This document shows positions 34,199 through 43,409 of a stretch of DNA of 64,000 nt, piece by piece (positions within the stretch are counted from its first letter, which is position 1; each line of letters opens with the position of its first letter). The translations under genes were made by a program, and so were the position numbers. The stretch covers positions 17,442 through 81,441 of the forward strand of contig NZ_CAJYVU010000103.1 of assembly GCF_913778135.1 (NCBI RefSeq), given 5' to 3'. The DNA comes from an uncultured Sphingomonas sp. (GTDB lineage Bacteria > Pseudomonadota > Alphaproteobacteria > Sphingomonadales > Sphingomonadaceae). Under the pieces are notes generated by a model. The model was not told where the DNA came from. It saw only the letters and a list, made by a program, of their open reading frames with translations, and searched no databases.

Positions 34199-36628
34199 TC
34201 ACAGCCAGCCCAGCACCTGGGCGATGTTGATGACATTGGCGGTCCAGCCGTAATCGGGTGCGCCCTTGCCCTGGCCGCGCATGCTGAAGCGCTCCCACAG
34301 GCGCCCGGTCGCGACGAACTCGCGGTAGACGCGGTCGATCACCTGCCGCCCGATCAGCTCGGCCTCGGCGCGCATGCCGTAGCGCAGCAGCCCGAGGATG
34401 GTCAGGAACTCGAGGTTCACCCAGTGGTCGCCCTTCCAATAGTCGCTGGTGGCAGGCGAGTTTCCGCCGTCGTGCACGTCGCTGTCGACCTCGGTTGCGC
34501 GTGCATCGTCGGTCAGGCGGGGCTGCGCGATGAGGCCGAGGCCGGTCGCGTAGACGAAGCCGCGCACGTGGAAGGTGAGCGTCACCGATGAGGTGGCGAG
34601 GTCGGCGGTGGCGTTGCTGCGCTGTAGCAGGCGCGCGTAGAAGGGCCGCGCCGATGTGGTCAGCGGGTCGAGCGTGGTGGTGACGAACGCGCCGTCCACG
34701 CCCGCCGGCATCGGCAGCTCGGTGTTCACGACGAAGGCGTTGGCGGGATAGTCGCCGAGCAGGAGCTGATAGCCCTGCGACGCCGCGGCGCGGGGATGGC
34801 GAACGTCGATGCTGAGCGGGCGGTAGCGCTGTGCGGTTTCCCACTCGGGCACGATGGCGGCGAGCGGGCGTACGGGATCGGACGCCATGCCGCGCGCGTA
34901 GATCGTCAGCACGGTGCGGTCGCCGCTGGTGTAATCGTGACGCCAGCCGCGCGCGGTGATCGTGGTCGCACCCGACGCGTCGGGTGCATGCCAGAAGAGG
35001 TGACGCGCCTTCAGCCGCGAGGTGCGACCGCTGCCGAGCCGGCCGTAGTCGGTGCCGAGATAGGCGGTGAATTTGTCGGGCACGTCGCCGTCGAAGCGGT
35101 AGAGCAGGTTTTCGTCTACCATGCGGCGTGCCTGCGCCTGGGTGACCGAGCCGGCGAACAGCGGAAAGGCGAAGTGGGTGAGCTTGTGGCACCATTGCAG
35201 CCCGCGGTGGAAGACGCTGGTGCCGGCCGCGAAGGCGGTGTCGATGCCGCGCATGAAGCGGAGCACCGTCTCGGTACCGACCAGGTCGGCCGCGAGCTGC
35301 ACCGTGGTGTCGCCGAGCACGAGCTTGTCGCCGGCGATGGCGGCGAAGCCGATCGGCTCGGCGAGCGTCAGCGAGGTAGCACCGAGCGCGACCGGCGCCG
35401 CGAGCGTGCCGACGCTGCGCGCGAGGTCGGATCGCACGATCATCGCCAGCCTGCCGTATTGATCATCCCACAGGTAGCGGGCGATGCGACCGTTGATGCC
35501 GTCGCGGGTGCCCGCCCAGGCGTCGCGCTGGTCGGCGAGGCCGAGCGCGTCGGCGAGCTTCGCCATATAGCCGGCCTCGCTGGCGAGTGCTGCATTCAGC
35601 TCGGGGCAGACGTGGTCGGCAAGCATGCCGTCGACGCCGGCAAACTGCGCATCGAAGAAGCCGATGTTGGCATCCTCGCCGGTCTCGTAGCGCAGATCCT
35701 GCGCGACCAGGCCGGGGCTGGGCGAGCCGGGGCGGCTCGAGCCGTAGAGGAACAGCCCGGAGGCATCCATGCGCGCGGCCTTCCACCAGGCGAACTCGCG
35801 GACGAGGTAATCGTACATGGTTCGGGCGAAGACGAGGTCGCCGGTGGCGTTGAAGCACTCCCACGTCGCCCAGGCGCGCACCGGCACCTGGCTGTAGTTG
35901 GTGTTGAGCCCGGGCCCGATCGTGCACGGCGTCATGCCATTGTCGAGCTGCGCGGCCGGCAAGTTGAGCAGCCAGCGCTGCGCCTCTTCGGCGCGGCCGA
36001 GCGCCACCGCGGCAACCGCCTCGAACGGCGTGTCCCACGCCCATTGCCCGGTCTCGGTATAGCCGTCGCCCGGTCCGATGCGATCGTAGGGCGTGAAGCG
36101 GTCGGCCGGGCGCACGTTGACGGTGAGCACGCGGTCGGCTTCGCGGCGCAGCCGCTCGAGCGCCTGTGACAGGATAGGGTCGGACAGCACGCGACCATCC
36201 GGCAGCACCAGCGCATCGCGCACGGTCCTGCCCGGCGACAGGCCGATGAGGTCGGCACCCTTCGCCGGATCGGCGAGGTCGGCCGCGCCGATCATGACGC
36301 CGGCGAAGCTGAGCGCACCACCCGCCGCGCGGTAGAGCGTGCGCGCACCGTCGCGGCTCTCATCGGCGAGGATCATGACGGCGCCGTCGTCTGGCTGCGC
36401 GGCAACGGCGTCCGCCTTCGTCGCGTAGACGCGCCCGGCGGTGATCGCGAGGTCGGCCGCGACCTGCGACACATCGGCCGATGCCGCGGCGCGGGTCAGC
36501 TCGTCGCCGAGTGCTGCTGCAACGAGTGGGCGCATCGACACGCGCGCGGCGCGCTCGCCGCTCATCACCACCACGGTTTCGGTGCCGGTCGGCTGGGCAA
36601 CCTCGGGAAGCGCGGAGATCTTGGGCAT
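34199..36628 (-). CDS. tail spike/fibre with GH63/trehalase-like glycosidase domain
   Basis: An 809-residue tail protein, not a P2 gpG. The N-terminus (residues ~1-150) opens MPKISALPEVAQPTGTETVVV, a common tail-attachment leader. From ~170 the sequence looks like an (alpha/alpha)6 glycosidase of the GH63/trehalase/mannosylglycerate-hydrolase type: W196-A-W-D199-T-P-F, YLWDDQYGRLAMI, YWKGDHWVNLEFLTI near 740, and WERFSMRGQGKGAPDYGWTA with E779 in the general-base position. The family's DNSP-like acid motif reads PGSP here, so the acid residue is uncertain. A role in degrading host exopolysaccharide is inferred. It follows the fibre gene by 1 bp and precedes an 80-residue protein. Confidence 0.72.
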   Translation of the reverse strand: MPKISALPEVAQPTGTETVVVMSGERAARVSMRPLVAAALGDELTRAAASADVSQVAADLAITAGRVYATKADAVAAQPDDGAVMILADESRDGARTLYRAAGGALSFAGVMIGAADLADPAKGADLIGLSPGRTVRDALVLPDGRVLSDPILSQALERLRREADRVLTVNVRPADRFTPYDRIGPGDGYTETGQWAWDTPFEAVAAVALGRAEEAQRWLLNLPAAQLDNGMTPCTIGPGLNTNYSQVPVRAWATWECFNATGDLVFARTMYDYLVREFAWWKAARMDASGLFLYGSSRPGSPSPGLVAQDLRYETGEDANIGFFDAQFAGVDGMLADHVCPELNAALASEAGYMAKLADALGLADQRDAWAGTRDGINGRIARYLWDDQYGRLAMIVRSDLARSVGTLAAPVALGATSLTLAEPIGFAAIAGDKLVLGDTTVQLAADLVGTETVLRFMRGIDTAFAAGTSVFHRGLQWCHKLTHFAFPLFAGSVTQAQARRMVDENLLYRFDGDVPDKFTAYLGTDYGRLGSGRTSRLKARHLFWHAPDASGATTITARGWRHDYTSGDRTVLTIYARGMASDPVRPLAAIVPEWETAQRYRPLSIDVRHPRAAASQGYQLLLGDYPANAFVVNTELPMPAGVDGAFVTTTLDPLTTSARPFYARLLQRSNATADLATSSVTLTFHVRGFVYATGLGLIAQPRLTDDARATEVDSDVHDGGNSPATSDYWKGDHWVNLEFLTILGLLRYGMRAEAELIGRQVIDRVYREFVATGRLWERFSMRGQGKGAPDYGWTANVINIAQVLGWL

Positions 36629-36629
36629 G

Positions 36630-37652
36630 TCAGCGGCCTTTCGAGTGCCAGTAGAAGGTGACCGGCGCTGCCTCGGTGTTCGTGACGGAGAAGCCGATGA
36701 AGGGCGGGCCGATCAGCTCGCGGATGAAGACCTTGGCAGGCGCCGCGCCAGCGAAGATCGGCTGCCCGACCGGCACGAGGTATTCGTCCGACCCGAGCGG
36801 CAGTTCGATGCCGACCGTTGCGCCGGCCGGGATCTCGGCAACGCCCCAGCATTCCTTCACCCCGTCCGACCACAGCCGGTAGCGACCCTCGGGCGCCTCA
36901 ACGGAATCAACGATGCGCAGGAATTCCTCATTGCCGAGCTGGTTGATACGCTCGAGCACCGATGCGGCAGTGTAGCCCTCGGCGGTGACGAAGAAGTCGT
37001 TGTTCTGCGTCGCGGCGGTGCCGAGTTCGAGCTGGCCGCGCCCCTCGGCCGGCGTTGCCATAGCAATCAGCCCGCGTGCCCAATCAGTCGGGCCGGTGCC
37101 GAGCCGGGCATTCAGCGCCGCGCGGATCGCCGCCCACATCGCGGCGACCGGCGCGATGCGGCGCGCGTCGGTGCCCGCGACCGCCTCGGCCTCGGTTGCC
37201 AGCTCGACCACGCCGGGGGTGTCGGTGGTCGCGGGCGGGTTGAGGAAGTCGGTGTCGCCGAAGATCAGGTTGGCGACGCTGCCGGTCGGGAAGGCGATGT
37301 CGAGTGCCAGGTGCAGCGTAGTCGCGACCGCCTTCTCGGCGATGCGCTCGGCCTGCCCGTAGAGCGCGAACAGCGTGCCGTCAGCGAGGAACAGCCCGAG
37401 CCCGCGCACGCCGTAGCCGACCGCGGCTTCGTCGCGCACGACCATGTGCACGATGCCGTCGCCGACCGGCTTGCCCGAGATCGTCTCGATGCGGCGAAAG
37501 GCACCGGGCAGCGCGTCGAGCGTCGGCGCGGCGATGAAGGCGGTGTCGGTCAGCTGTACGTGCGTGACCGCGAGGTCGATGTCGTCGCCGAGCTGCGCGG
37601 CGGTGAAGCGGGCGAGCCCGGCGTTGGTGACGAGCAGCGGTAGCGCGCTCAT
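36630..37652 (-). CDS. tail fibre/collar protein (gpH N-terminus-like)
   Basis: A 340-residue tail fibre. The N-terminal ~170 residues are the P2 gpH-type attachment domain (MSALPLLVTNAGLARFTAAQLGDD ... YGVRGLGLFLADGTLFALYG), followed by LATEAEAVAGTDARRIAPVAAM (collar-type repeat) and a C-terminal beta-rich tip (FIRELIGPPFIGFSVTNTEAAPVTFYWHSKG). ATGA overlap with I (37649-37652). Confidence 0.8.
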   Translation of the reverse strand: MSALPLLVTNAGLARFTAAQLGDDIDLAVTHVQLTDTAFIAAPTLDALPGAFRRIETISGKPVGDGIVHMVVRDEAAVGYGVRGLGLFLADGTLFALYGQAERIAEKAVATTLHLALDIAFPTGSVANLIFGDTDFLNPPATTDTPGVVELATEAEAVAGTDARRIAPVAAMWAAIRAALNARLGTGPTDWARGLIAMATPAEGRGQLELGTAATQNNDFFVTAEGYTAASVLERINQLGNEEFLRIVDSVEAPEGRYRLWSDGVKECWGVAEIPAGATVGIELPLGSDEYLVPVGQPIFAGAAPAKVFIRELIGPPFIGFSVTNTEAAPVTFYWHSKGR

Positions 37653-38299
37653 GCGGCGATCTCCAGAAAGGCGCCGCGATCGTCGGTGATCGGCTCGCCG
37701 TCCTGCGTCTGCAGGAACGACGACCAGTCACGATTGCGGTCGATGGTGTAGGTGGTGTCGAGGCGGGCGGCGACCGCGGTACGCAGCGCGCCCTGCACGC
37801 CGATCAGCCCCGCGATCTCGATCAGCTGGACGAGCCGCATCTGCTCGCGCAGCGGCTTGGTGCGCGCAACCTCGCGGATGATCGCCTCGGCAAAGGCGGC
37901 GGTTGCGCGCCGTCCGCCGGGTGCGGTGCCATCTTCGAGCACCATCGGCAGCTCGACCTCGAAGGTGTGCGGCGCGGCGCGCGGCGAGGCTTCGTGCCAC
38001 TCGATCACGCGGGCGAGGCGGTCGAAGCGCGCGAGCACGGTCTCGACCGACAGGCGCGTGCCCTTGATGCGGTGGAAGGCGATGGAGCCGGCGACCGCGG
38101 CGCGCTTGTCGGCTTCCGACCAGTCGGTGTCCCAGGTGTCGACCGACAGCCCCCAGGCGAGCCACGGCAGCAGCTCGGACGGGCAGGCGAGCGGATCATC
38201 GATGACGCTGGCGGGCGTGTCGATGTCGATCGCGCGCACGCCGCGCTCGAGCGCGCGTTCGAGCCACGTCGAATTGGGCGGCAGCAGGCTAGTCGTCAT
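37649..38299 (-). CDS. I: tail protein I
   Basis: A 216-residue P2 gpI baseplate protein starting at ATG 38299 (MTTSLLPPNSTWLERALERG); an in-frame start at 38308 is the alternative. LPWLAWGLSVDTWDTDWSEADKRAAVAGSIAFHRIKGT is the family core. Overlaps J by about 11 bp. Confidence 0.93.
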   Translation of the reverse strand: MTTSLLPPNSTWLERALERGVRAIDIDTPASVIDDPLACPSELLPWLAWGLSVDTWDTDWSEADKRAAVAGSIAFHRIKGTRLSVETVLARFDRLARVIEWHEASPRAAPHTFEVELPMVLEDGTAPGGRRATAAFAEAIIREVARTKPLREQMRLVQLIEIAGLIGVQGALRTAVAARLDTTYTIDRNRDWSSFLQTQDGEPITDDRGAFLEIAA

Positions 38300-39146
38300 A
38301 GCCGGCATGGGTCACGGTGACGCCGGTGCAGAGCGCCGCCTGCGTGGCGTCGCAGATGATGCTGGCGAGCGGCGCTGCCAGCTCGACACGCTGTACGCCC
38401 TCGACGGTGAGCGCAGCGTAGAGGCCGGAGAGCGTGATGTCGCGACCGAGGCGGCGCGAGGCGGCGATGTACGCATCGAGCTTCGCGCGCGCGGAGGCGA
38501 GCACGAGCGCGGCGTCGGGGCCGGCGAAGGTCCACAGCCGCGCGGTGACGACGAACGGCACCAGCGCGGCCGACGCAACCGTGACCAGGTCGCCGAGCGG
38601 GCGCACCGACTTGTCGGTGACGATTTTACGCACGGTGCCGAGCAATGCGTTGGACGCGGTGCCGTCGCCCTCGGCCGAGAGCAGCGTCATAAGCACCTCG
38701 CCGGGCGCCGGACTGGTGGCGCTGGCGTCGAGCACGAGGGCGGACGCGTCAAGTGCGCGCTTCACATACGCCAGCTCAGGACCGGCCGCGGCGAAGCCCT
38801 CGGGTGCGAGCACGATACGCGCGCGCAGCGCGTCGTCGCTCTCGCCGGCGAGCCGGGCGACACCGATCGCGGCGCCGATGTGATCGAGGGTCGAGCCGGT
38901 GGCGTATGCGACGAGCCGCTGCTGCAGTCGGTCGTTGAAGTCGGCGCGCAGCATCATCTGCTCGTAGGCCGCGATTTGCAGCACCTTGACCGCCGGGTCG
39001 CTGTCGACGGTGGCATCGAAGCTCGGCAGCTCGGCCTGCACGCGTGCGATCAGTCGGGCGAGGATCGTCTCATAGTCGAGCTGCTCCACGATCGGCGGGG
39101 GAGCAAGGCGCGACAGGTCGACAGAGCTGGAGGCGGGCGCGGGCAT
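38289..39146 (-). CDS. J: baseplate assembly protein J
   Basis: A 285-residue P2 gpJ homologue. LSRLAPPPIVEQLDYETILARLIARVQAELPSFDA near the start and GSTLDHIGAAIGVARLAGESDDALRARI are conserved. It forms the baseplate wedge with W. First gene after the dyad at 39197. Confidence 0.94.
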   Translation of the reverse strand: MPAPASSSVDLSRLAPPPIVEQLDYETILARLIARVQAELPSFDATVDSDPAVKVLQIAAYEQMMLRADFNDRLQQRLVAYATGSTLDHIGAAIGVARLAGESDDALRARIVLAPEGFAAAGPELAYVKRALDASALVLDASATSPAPGEVLMTLLSAEGDGTASNALLGTVRKIVTDKSVRPLGDLVTVASAALVPFVVTARLWTFAGPDAALVLASARAKLDAYIAASRRLGRDITLSGLYAALTVEGVQRVELAAPLASIICDATQAALCTGVTVTHAGYDD

Positions 39147-39432
39147 GGCGCGGCCATGTCGGCGGGGGTGTCATGCGGCGGCTAGTCGCTTGGTCCTGTG
39201 GAAAGGGCTTTCTACAGGACCAAAGCGACAGATTAGCCGCTGCACGATGTCCCCTCCCGCCCAACACTCAGACATCGAGAAGGTGAACGCTCCTGCCCGT
39301 TAGCGGACGTTCGCTTATGACTTGGTTGCAGCCGTGAAGACGAACTCGCGGAAATTTAGACGCGAGTCGCTGTTGCCCGACGGGAGAAATTCATAGGGTC
39401 GTTGACGATGCAACGCATATCTTTTGGAAATC
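39147..39432. other. intergenic region between AAA ATPase and J, with long dyad
   Basis: No gene found. It contains the activator site 39197-39216, which sits inside a longer imperfect inverted repeat covering 39178-39240. The rest (39241-39432) is less GC-rich and shows no clear feature. Confidence 0.6.
39197..39216. promoter_or_regulatory. putative late-promoter activator site upstream of J
   Basis: Same 20-bp word as 33926-33945 (TGT-N14-ACA). The dyad extends to GGTCC ... GGACC (39192-39221). Its centre is ~60 bp from the J start. Confidence 0.75.
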
Positions 39433-41400
39433 TTAGTGAGCTGGCCTTTCAAGTAAGTCACGAAAGGTGCGTTCAAGCTCGACGTGAATCAGAGCTGTCT
39501 CGTCAGCCATAACAGTCATGATTATTCTTTGAAGCAGCTTGCCGGCTTGCTGCTTGGTAATCGCCTGAAGAAATGGAAAGGCGGTGACAACTAGGCCTTC
39601 CAAGGCATGGTCATCCGTGTCGGCCCACCTGGCGTCAATTTCAAGCGACAAGCCTCCACGGTAATCCGAGCGTATCTTCGTCAAGGGGGCGCTTACAAAG
39701 ACACGCAGGCCGACAAGCTCGACCATCTTCTGAAGCTCATTGGCGCTAAACTGCAAAATAGCGGGATAGGGAGTGGTTTGAGCCACTCCTACCGACGGTC
39801 TTTCAGTGGCGAAATCGCGGCAAATGAGTAGGGCAAGGCTAAGAGGGTCAAGAACATAGTTCTCGATTCCATTACGGCCACCGGAACCTAAAACTGCTAT
39901 ACGCCCGGTTGCAGCGTGATGACCGTCGTAATCAACAAGCCCGAAAACCGAGTTATTTCCGGCTGCCGCTAAGTCGTCAACTAGGCGCTTCAGCACGTCA
40001 CAACCAGTGTTGATCTCATGTCCCTTAGTATTACGTGTCCCCGTGGCAACAAACTCTAGTGACCTCTCAGAGCGTAATTCCGGCTTGAGAATCTTGTAAA
40101 GGCTGTCGTACGTTTTCGCATCCGATGGGCTTTCGACGAATACCTGCCGCCGGCCATCAAAGCTTATCGCTATCGTTGGTACGCCGACCGTAAGGATGTT
40201 CAAGGCCTCGGCTTTAGAGACGGAATGTAAGCCGGGTTTCCCGGGTAGCATGAGGTGCACCGCACCCTCAGGTGCCAAGGCGACCGTCGAAGGCGAATGG
40301 GTGGTCGCTATCACCTTTATTCCAAATTCTTTGACAAGCGTACTTGTAATCGTGTTGATGAGCGAGCGAGTCATCGACGGGTGTAGAGGCGCGTCGATTT
40401 CGTCAAAAAGAATTAGTTTGGGATAGACCGTAAGCTGCCTTCGATCGTTCGCATAATACACGCAGAACGCGAAGGACATGAGCACCTTCTCGCCTGACGA
40501 GAGGCTAGAAAATGGGATGATCGCTCCTGTGGATATCTTTGTCAGTTGCGGTGTGTAGGGCAGGAACTCGTTTAAAGCTGGCGCATTAATCACGAAATCT
40601 AGGCCCGCCGACGCTATTGTGTCATTAACGAACCTCCACGGCGCTGGGCCATAATGCTCATGAAACTCGCTCGGAGCTAAAAATGGCTCTTCCGAGTAAC
40701 CCTTTTCGAAATTGAACTCCGCAAGGCGGTTGCTTAGTTCAGCATCTCGATATGCAAGAAATAGCCGCGCAAAAGATTGCTGGAAGAGGTCTGTCCTGCC
40801 CCAATTACTGAGGCCGGAGACACTCAATTGCTTGGGAGTAATCGCCACAACCGGAATCTGATATTTGCTGCTGAGTGCGCGAAGGGATGCTTGCAGAAGC
40901 GCATCAGAATTGTTGATGATGAACTGTGATGCATTTGCAATCGCCTGGTTGATCTGAATCATCGCAGCTTCTGCTTGCTTGGGGTCGGAGAGCTCGCGCT
41001 CCAAATCGCCCATGCTCCATAGAACCATGTTGAAAGGATCATCGATAAACTTGTTAGAAAGCCCAAGTGATCGAGCCACCCCTCGGAGTGGCTCAGCAGC
41101 GTTTGGATGTCGGCGGAGGGTTACAAACTGCATCTCTAAGGTTTGCCGCTCCTGCCGCAGCGCCTCACTCGAAATCTGACCCTGATCTTGGGGCACGAGA
41201 GTGCTCCAATCAAAAAGGCGAATCTCGTGACTTGAACTTTGAGGCTGGGCGACATCGGTACGTATTGAGCCGTTCGCCAATGCTTGAAGGAGATGCGTCT
41301 TGCCCGCGCCGTTCGGGCCAGTGATCACCGTAAAATCCGGGATTTGAACGGACGGGAAAGTGTTAATGGACAGGTGGCTGGCGTTGAAGTTGAGCTGCAT
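39433..41400 (-). CDS. AAA ATPase-TOPRIM fusion (OLD/PARIS-like), candidate defence protein
   Basis: A 655-residue protein inserted between S and J, in lower-GC DNA than its neighbours. N-terminal ABC/SMC-type ATPase: Walker A GPNGAGKT at residues 28-35, signature SSGE at 301-304 and Walker B ILFDEID with D333-E334, then the HSPSTV switch. The C-terminal half looks like a TOPRIM domain: VESPSD with E423 and D427, VDYDGH with D490 and D492, and IENYVL, close to the OLD/DUF4435 pattern. Such fusions act as anti-phage nucleases (OLD; fused AriA-AriB of PARIS). ATG 41400 is used; GTG 41418 is possible. Confidence 0.8.
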   Translation of the reverse strand: MQLNFNASHLSINTFPSVQIPDFTVITGPNGAGKTHLLQALANGSIRTDVAQPQSSSHEIRLFDWSTLVPQDQGQISSEALRQERQTLEMQFVTLRRHPNAAEPLRGVARSLGLSNKFIDDPFNMVLWSMGDLERELSDPKQAEAAMIQINQAIANASQFIINNSDALLQASLRALSSKYQIPVVAITPKQLSVSGLSNWGRTDLFQQSFARLFLAYRDAELSNRLAEFNFEKGYSEEPFLAPSEFHEHYGPAPWRFVNDTIASAGLDFVINAPALNEFLPYTPQLTKISTGAIIPFSSLSSGEKVLMSFAFCVYYANDRRQLTVYPKLILFDEIDAPLHPSMTRSLINTITSTLVKEFGIKVIATTHSPSTVALAPEGAVHLMLPGKPGLHSVSKAEALNILTVGVPTIAISFDGRRQVFVESPSDAKTYDSLYKILKPELRSERSLEFVATGTRNTKGHEINTGCDVLKRLVDDLAAAGNNSVFGLVDYDGHHAATGRIAVLGSGGRNGIENYVLDPLSLALLICRDFATERPSVGVAQTTPYPAILQFSANELQKMVELVGLRVFVSAPLTKIRSDYRGGLSLEIDARWADTDDHALEGLVVTAFPFLQAITKQQAGKLLQRIIMTVMADETALIHVELERTFRDLLERPAH

Positions 41401-41545
41401 ACTAGTATCAATAAGCACCTATTCGGACGTTGCAATGTTCCTGTTAGTCGCCGCTATCATCAACACTGTTGAATTAACGATTGTCAGCTAACCGTTCGTA
41501 CAAACCGGAGAGCTATAGATCCGCTTTCCTCCCAGAAGCAGACGT

Positions 41546-42256
41546 TCACCCAAGCGCCGTTACGGCGCCAGCAACATGCTCAAGCAGGAGCTCGATCGCG
41601 CGCCCACGTTCGCGCTCGGTCAGCCCGAGCAGTCCGCGCCGGGCGTAGCGCACCTTCTTGCTCTTGATCGACGGCTGATCGAACAGCCCTTCCTGATGGA
41701 TTTTCGCCACCTCGGCCGCGCGCCCCGAGAAGCCGATCCACGCCTCGCGATCGGTCGCGTCGGCACGCAGGAACCGCCCGCCCCGCAGCTTGCGGAACAT
41801 GGCGGCGCGGCGGATGGTACCGCGGCGCCGTAACTTACCCGCGCCGGCGTTCTGCTCGCCCGGCTCGACCGGCAGCCATTTGGCGACCTTGTCGTAGAAG
41901 AACGAGCGGATCGCGCCGGCCTCCTGGTCGTAGCCGGTCATGAGTGGACCTTGCCGCACCCAGCTACGCATGAACACGAGGCGGGGCTCGGCCGCGCCCA
42001 GCGGGTAGAGGAAGCGAACAGCGAAACCGCCCGGCTTCTGCTCCTGTCGGGGACGCCGTCGCTCGAACGCCGAACCGTCAGGATTCTGCTGCCGTCCAAT
42101 CCGCGCCGACTGGCTCTGGCGCAGGTCGCGCGCCATGCGGCGCAGCAGCAATCGACGCTCGACAGGTGCGAGCGAACGCACCAGCGCGCCGGCGAGCTGC
42201 TCAATCGCGGCGAAGTCTTCAACCACCGACCGCGACCGTGTCGCCTGTGCCGACAT
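41546..42256 (-). CDS. S: tail completion/virion morphogenesis protein S
   Basis: A 236-residue P2 gpS-type protein: EDFAAIEQLAGALVRSLAPVERRLLLRRMARDLRQSQSARIGRQQNPDG is the family opening. It overlaps R by 38 bp. A 145-bp stretch without genes (41401-41545) separates it from the downstream ATPase cargo. Confidence 0.9.
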   Translation of the reverse strand: MSAQATRSRSVVEDFAAIEQLAGALVRSLAPVERRLLLRRMARDLRQSQSARIGRQQNPDGSAFERRRPRQEQKPGGFAVRFLYPLGAAEPRLVFMRSWVRQGPLMTGYDQEAGAIRSFFYDKVAKWLPVEPGEQNAGAGKLRRRGTIRRAAMFRKLRGGRFLRADATDREAWIGFSGRAAEVAKIHQEGLFDQPSIKSKKVRYARRGLLGLTERERGRAIELLLEHVAGAVTALG

Positions 42257-42707
42257 CCTCGGCCGCGGCGTGCCAAAGCGTCACGGTGGTTTCCACGCCG
42301 GGGAACGTGTCCACGCGCGGGCAATCGGGCACGTCGGTGATCGACCAGGCGCCGTCGACCACCTCGACGCGCACCAGCTCGGTCAGCTCGAGGTCGATCG
42401 ACACGTCCTGCGCACCGCTGTCGAGGATCTCGGACTCGAATGTAAACGGCTCACTCGGTGCGCGATCGAACAGGTCGGGCTGCTCGAGCGAGATCCACGC
42501 GAGCAGCGGCACGAAGATCGCGTTCAGGTCGCCGGCGAAATCCTGCACCACGAGGTTGAGCTTATAGCGCTGTTCGAACGATAGCGTGCCGGTCGCACGG
42601 CACACCACGCGCCCGCCATCGGTGAACAGCGACAGCGTCTCGGGATGGTCGCGCAGGTGCTCGACCTGCGTAACCAACCACTGCTTCAGCGCGTCGGGCT
42701 TCCTCAC
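42219..42707 (-). CDS. R: tail completion protein R
   Basis: A 162-residue P2 gpR homologue (MRKPDALKQWLVTQVEHLRDHPETLSLFTDGGRV). Stop overlaps into S by 38 bp. ATGA overlap with the spanin lipoprotein gene (42704-42707). Confidence 0.9.
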   Translation of the reverse strand: MRKPDALKQWLVTQVEHLRDHPETLSLFTDGGRVVCRATGTLSFEQRYKLNLVVQDFAGDLNAIFVPLLAWISLEQPDLFDRAPSEPFTFESEILDSGAQDVSIDLELTELVRVEVVDGAWSITDVPDCPRVDTFPGVETTVTLWHAAAEDVGTGDTVAVGG

Positions 42708-43030
42708 TTCGCGCCCGCGCAGGTGCCGGGCGCGTTCCAGTCTACCAGACGATCGAGTCGGCTGGCGTTGGCGCCGAACGCGCGCGCGAGGCGGATGATG
42801 CCGGCGCGCAGCTTGGTCGGGATCTGCGCGACCAAGTCGGCGTCCTCGGGCAAGCCGGTCGGCCGCTCGGCGCAGTCGAGCAGTTCGGCAGGCGGCGTCT
42901 GCTTCACCGGCACCACGATCGGCACCGGCTTCTCGACCTCAACGGGCGAGCGTGGGGCGCAGGCCGGCAACGCCGTTAACAGCAGCAGTCCACTCACGAT
43001 CGACAAGGTTGCGGCGTTCGGCTTCGGCAT
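42704..43030 (-). CDS. o-spanin-like lipoprotein (Rz1-type), partly nested in Rz
   Basis: A 108-residue lipoprotein with a lipobox ending LTALPAC, Cys at residue 24, Pro-rich after the Cys (KPVPIVVPVKQTPP). ATG 43030 lies inside the Rz-like gene in another frame. It probably bridges to the outer membrane during lysis. Confidence 0.75.
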   Translation of the reverse strand: MPKPNAATLSIVSGLLLLTALPACAPRSPVEVEKPVPIVVPVKQTPPAELLDCAERPTGLPEDADLVAQIPTKLRAGIIRLARAFGANASRLDRLVDWNAPGTCAGAK

Positions 43031-43409
43031 CGGCGGTCTCCATGCGGTGCGCGGCATCGCGCGCGGCTTCGGCCGCGGCACGTGCGGCGAGATTGTCGGC
43101 GAGCTGGCGCGCGTCATGCGCAGCCATCGCGTCGGCGAGCGTCTTGGCGGTGATCTCGGCGGTGCGGCTCTTGAAGTCGGCGAGCGCGGCGATCTGCGCC
43201 TTGCAGGCGACACCGCGCGCGATCTTCCCCTTGGCGGTGAAGTCGGACCCGGCAGCCGTGCACAGCAGCTCGGCCGACTGCAGCAGCCGGTCACGATCGG
43301 CCTCGGTCGTGCGCCACTCGACGTAGAGGAAGGCAGCCGCGACCGCGACGAGCAGCAGGACCAGCCAGGCGATCTCGGCCTTGGCCTTGTTGAACAGCGA
43401 CGTGATCAC
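42939..43409 (-). CDS. i-spanin-like protein (Rz-type)
   Basis: A 156-residue protein with one N-terminal membrane helix (IAWLVLLLVAVAAAFLYVEW) and a long helical periplasmic region rich in Ala and Glu. The GTG start at 43409 overlaps the lysozyme stop (GTGA). With the nested lipoprotein it forms the spanin pair. Confidence 0.75.
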   Translation of the reverse strand: MITSLFNKAKAEIAWLVLLLVAVAAAFLYVEWRTTEADRDRLLQSAELLCTAAGSDFTAKGKIARGVACKAQIAALADFKSRTAEITAKTLADAMAAHDARQLADNLAARAAAEAARDAAHRMETADAEAERRNLVDREWTAAVNGVAGLRPTLAR

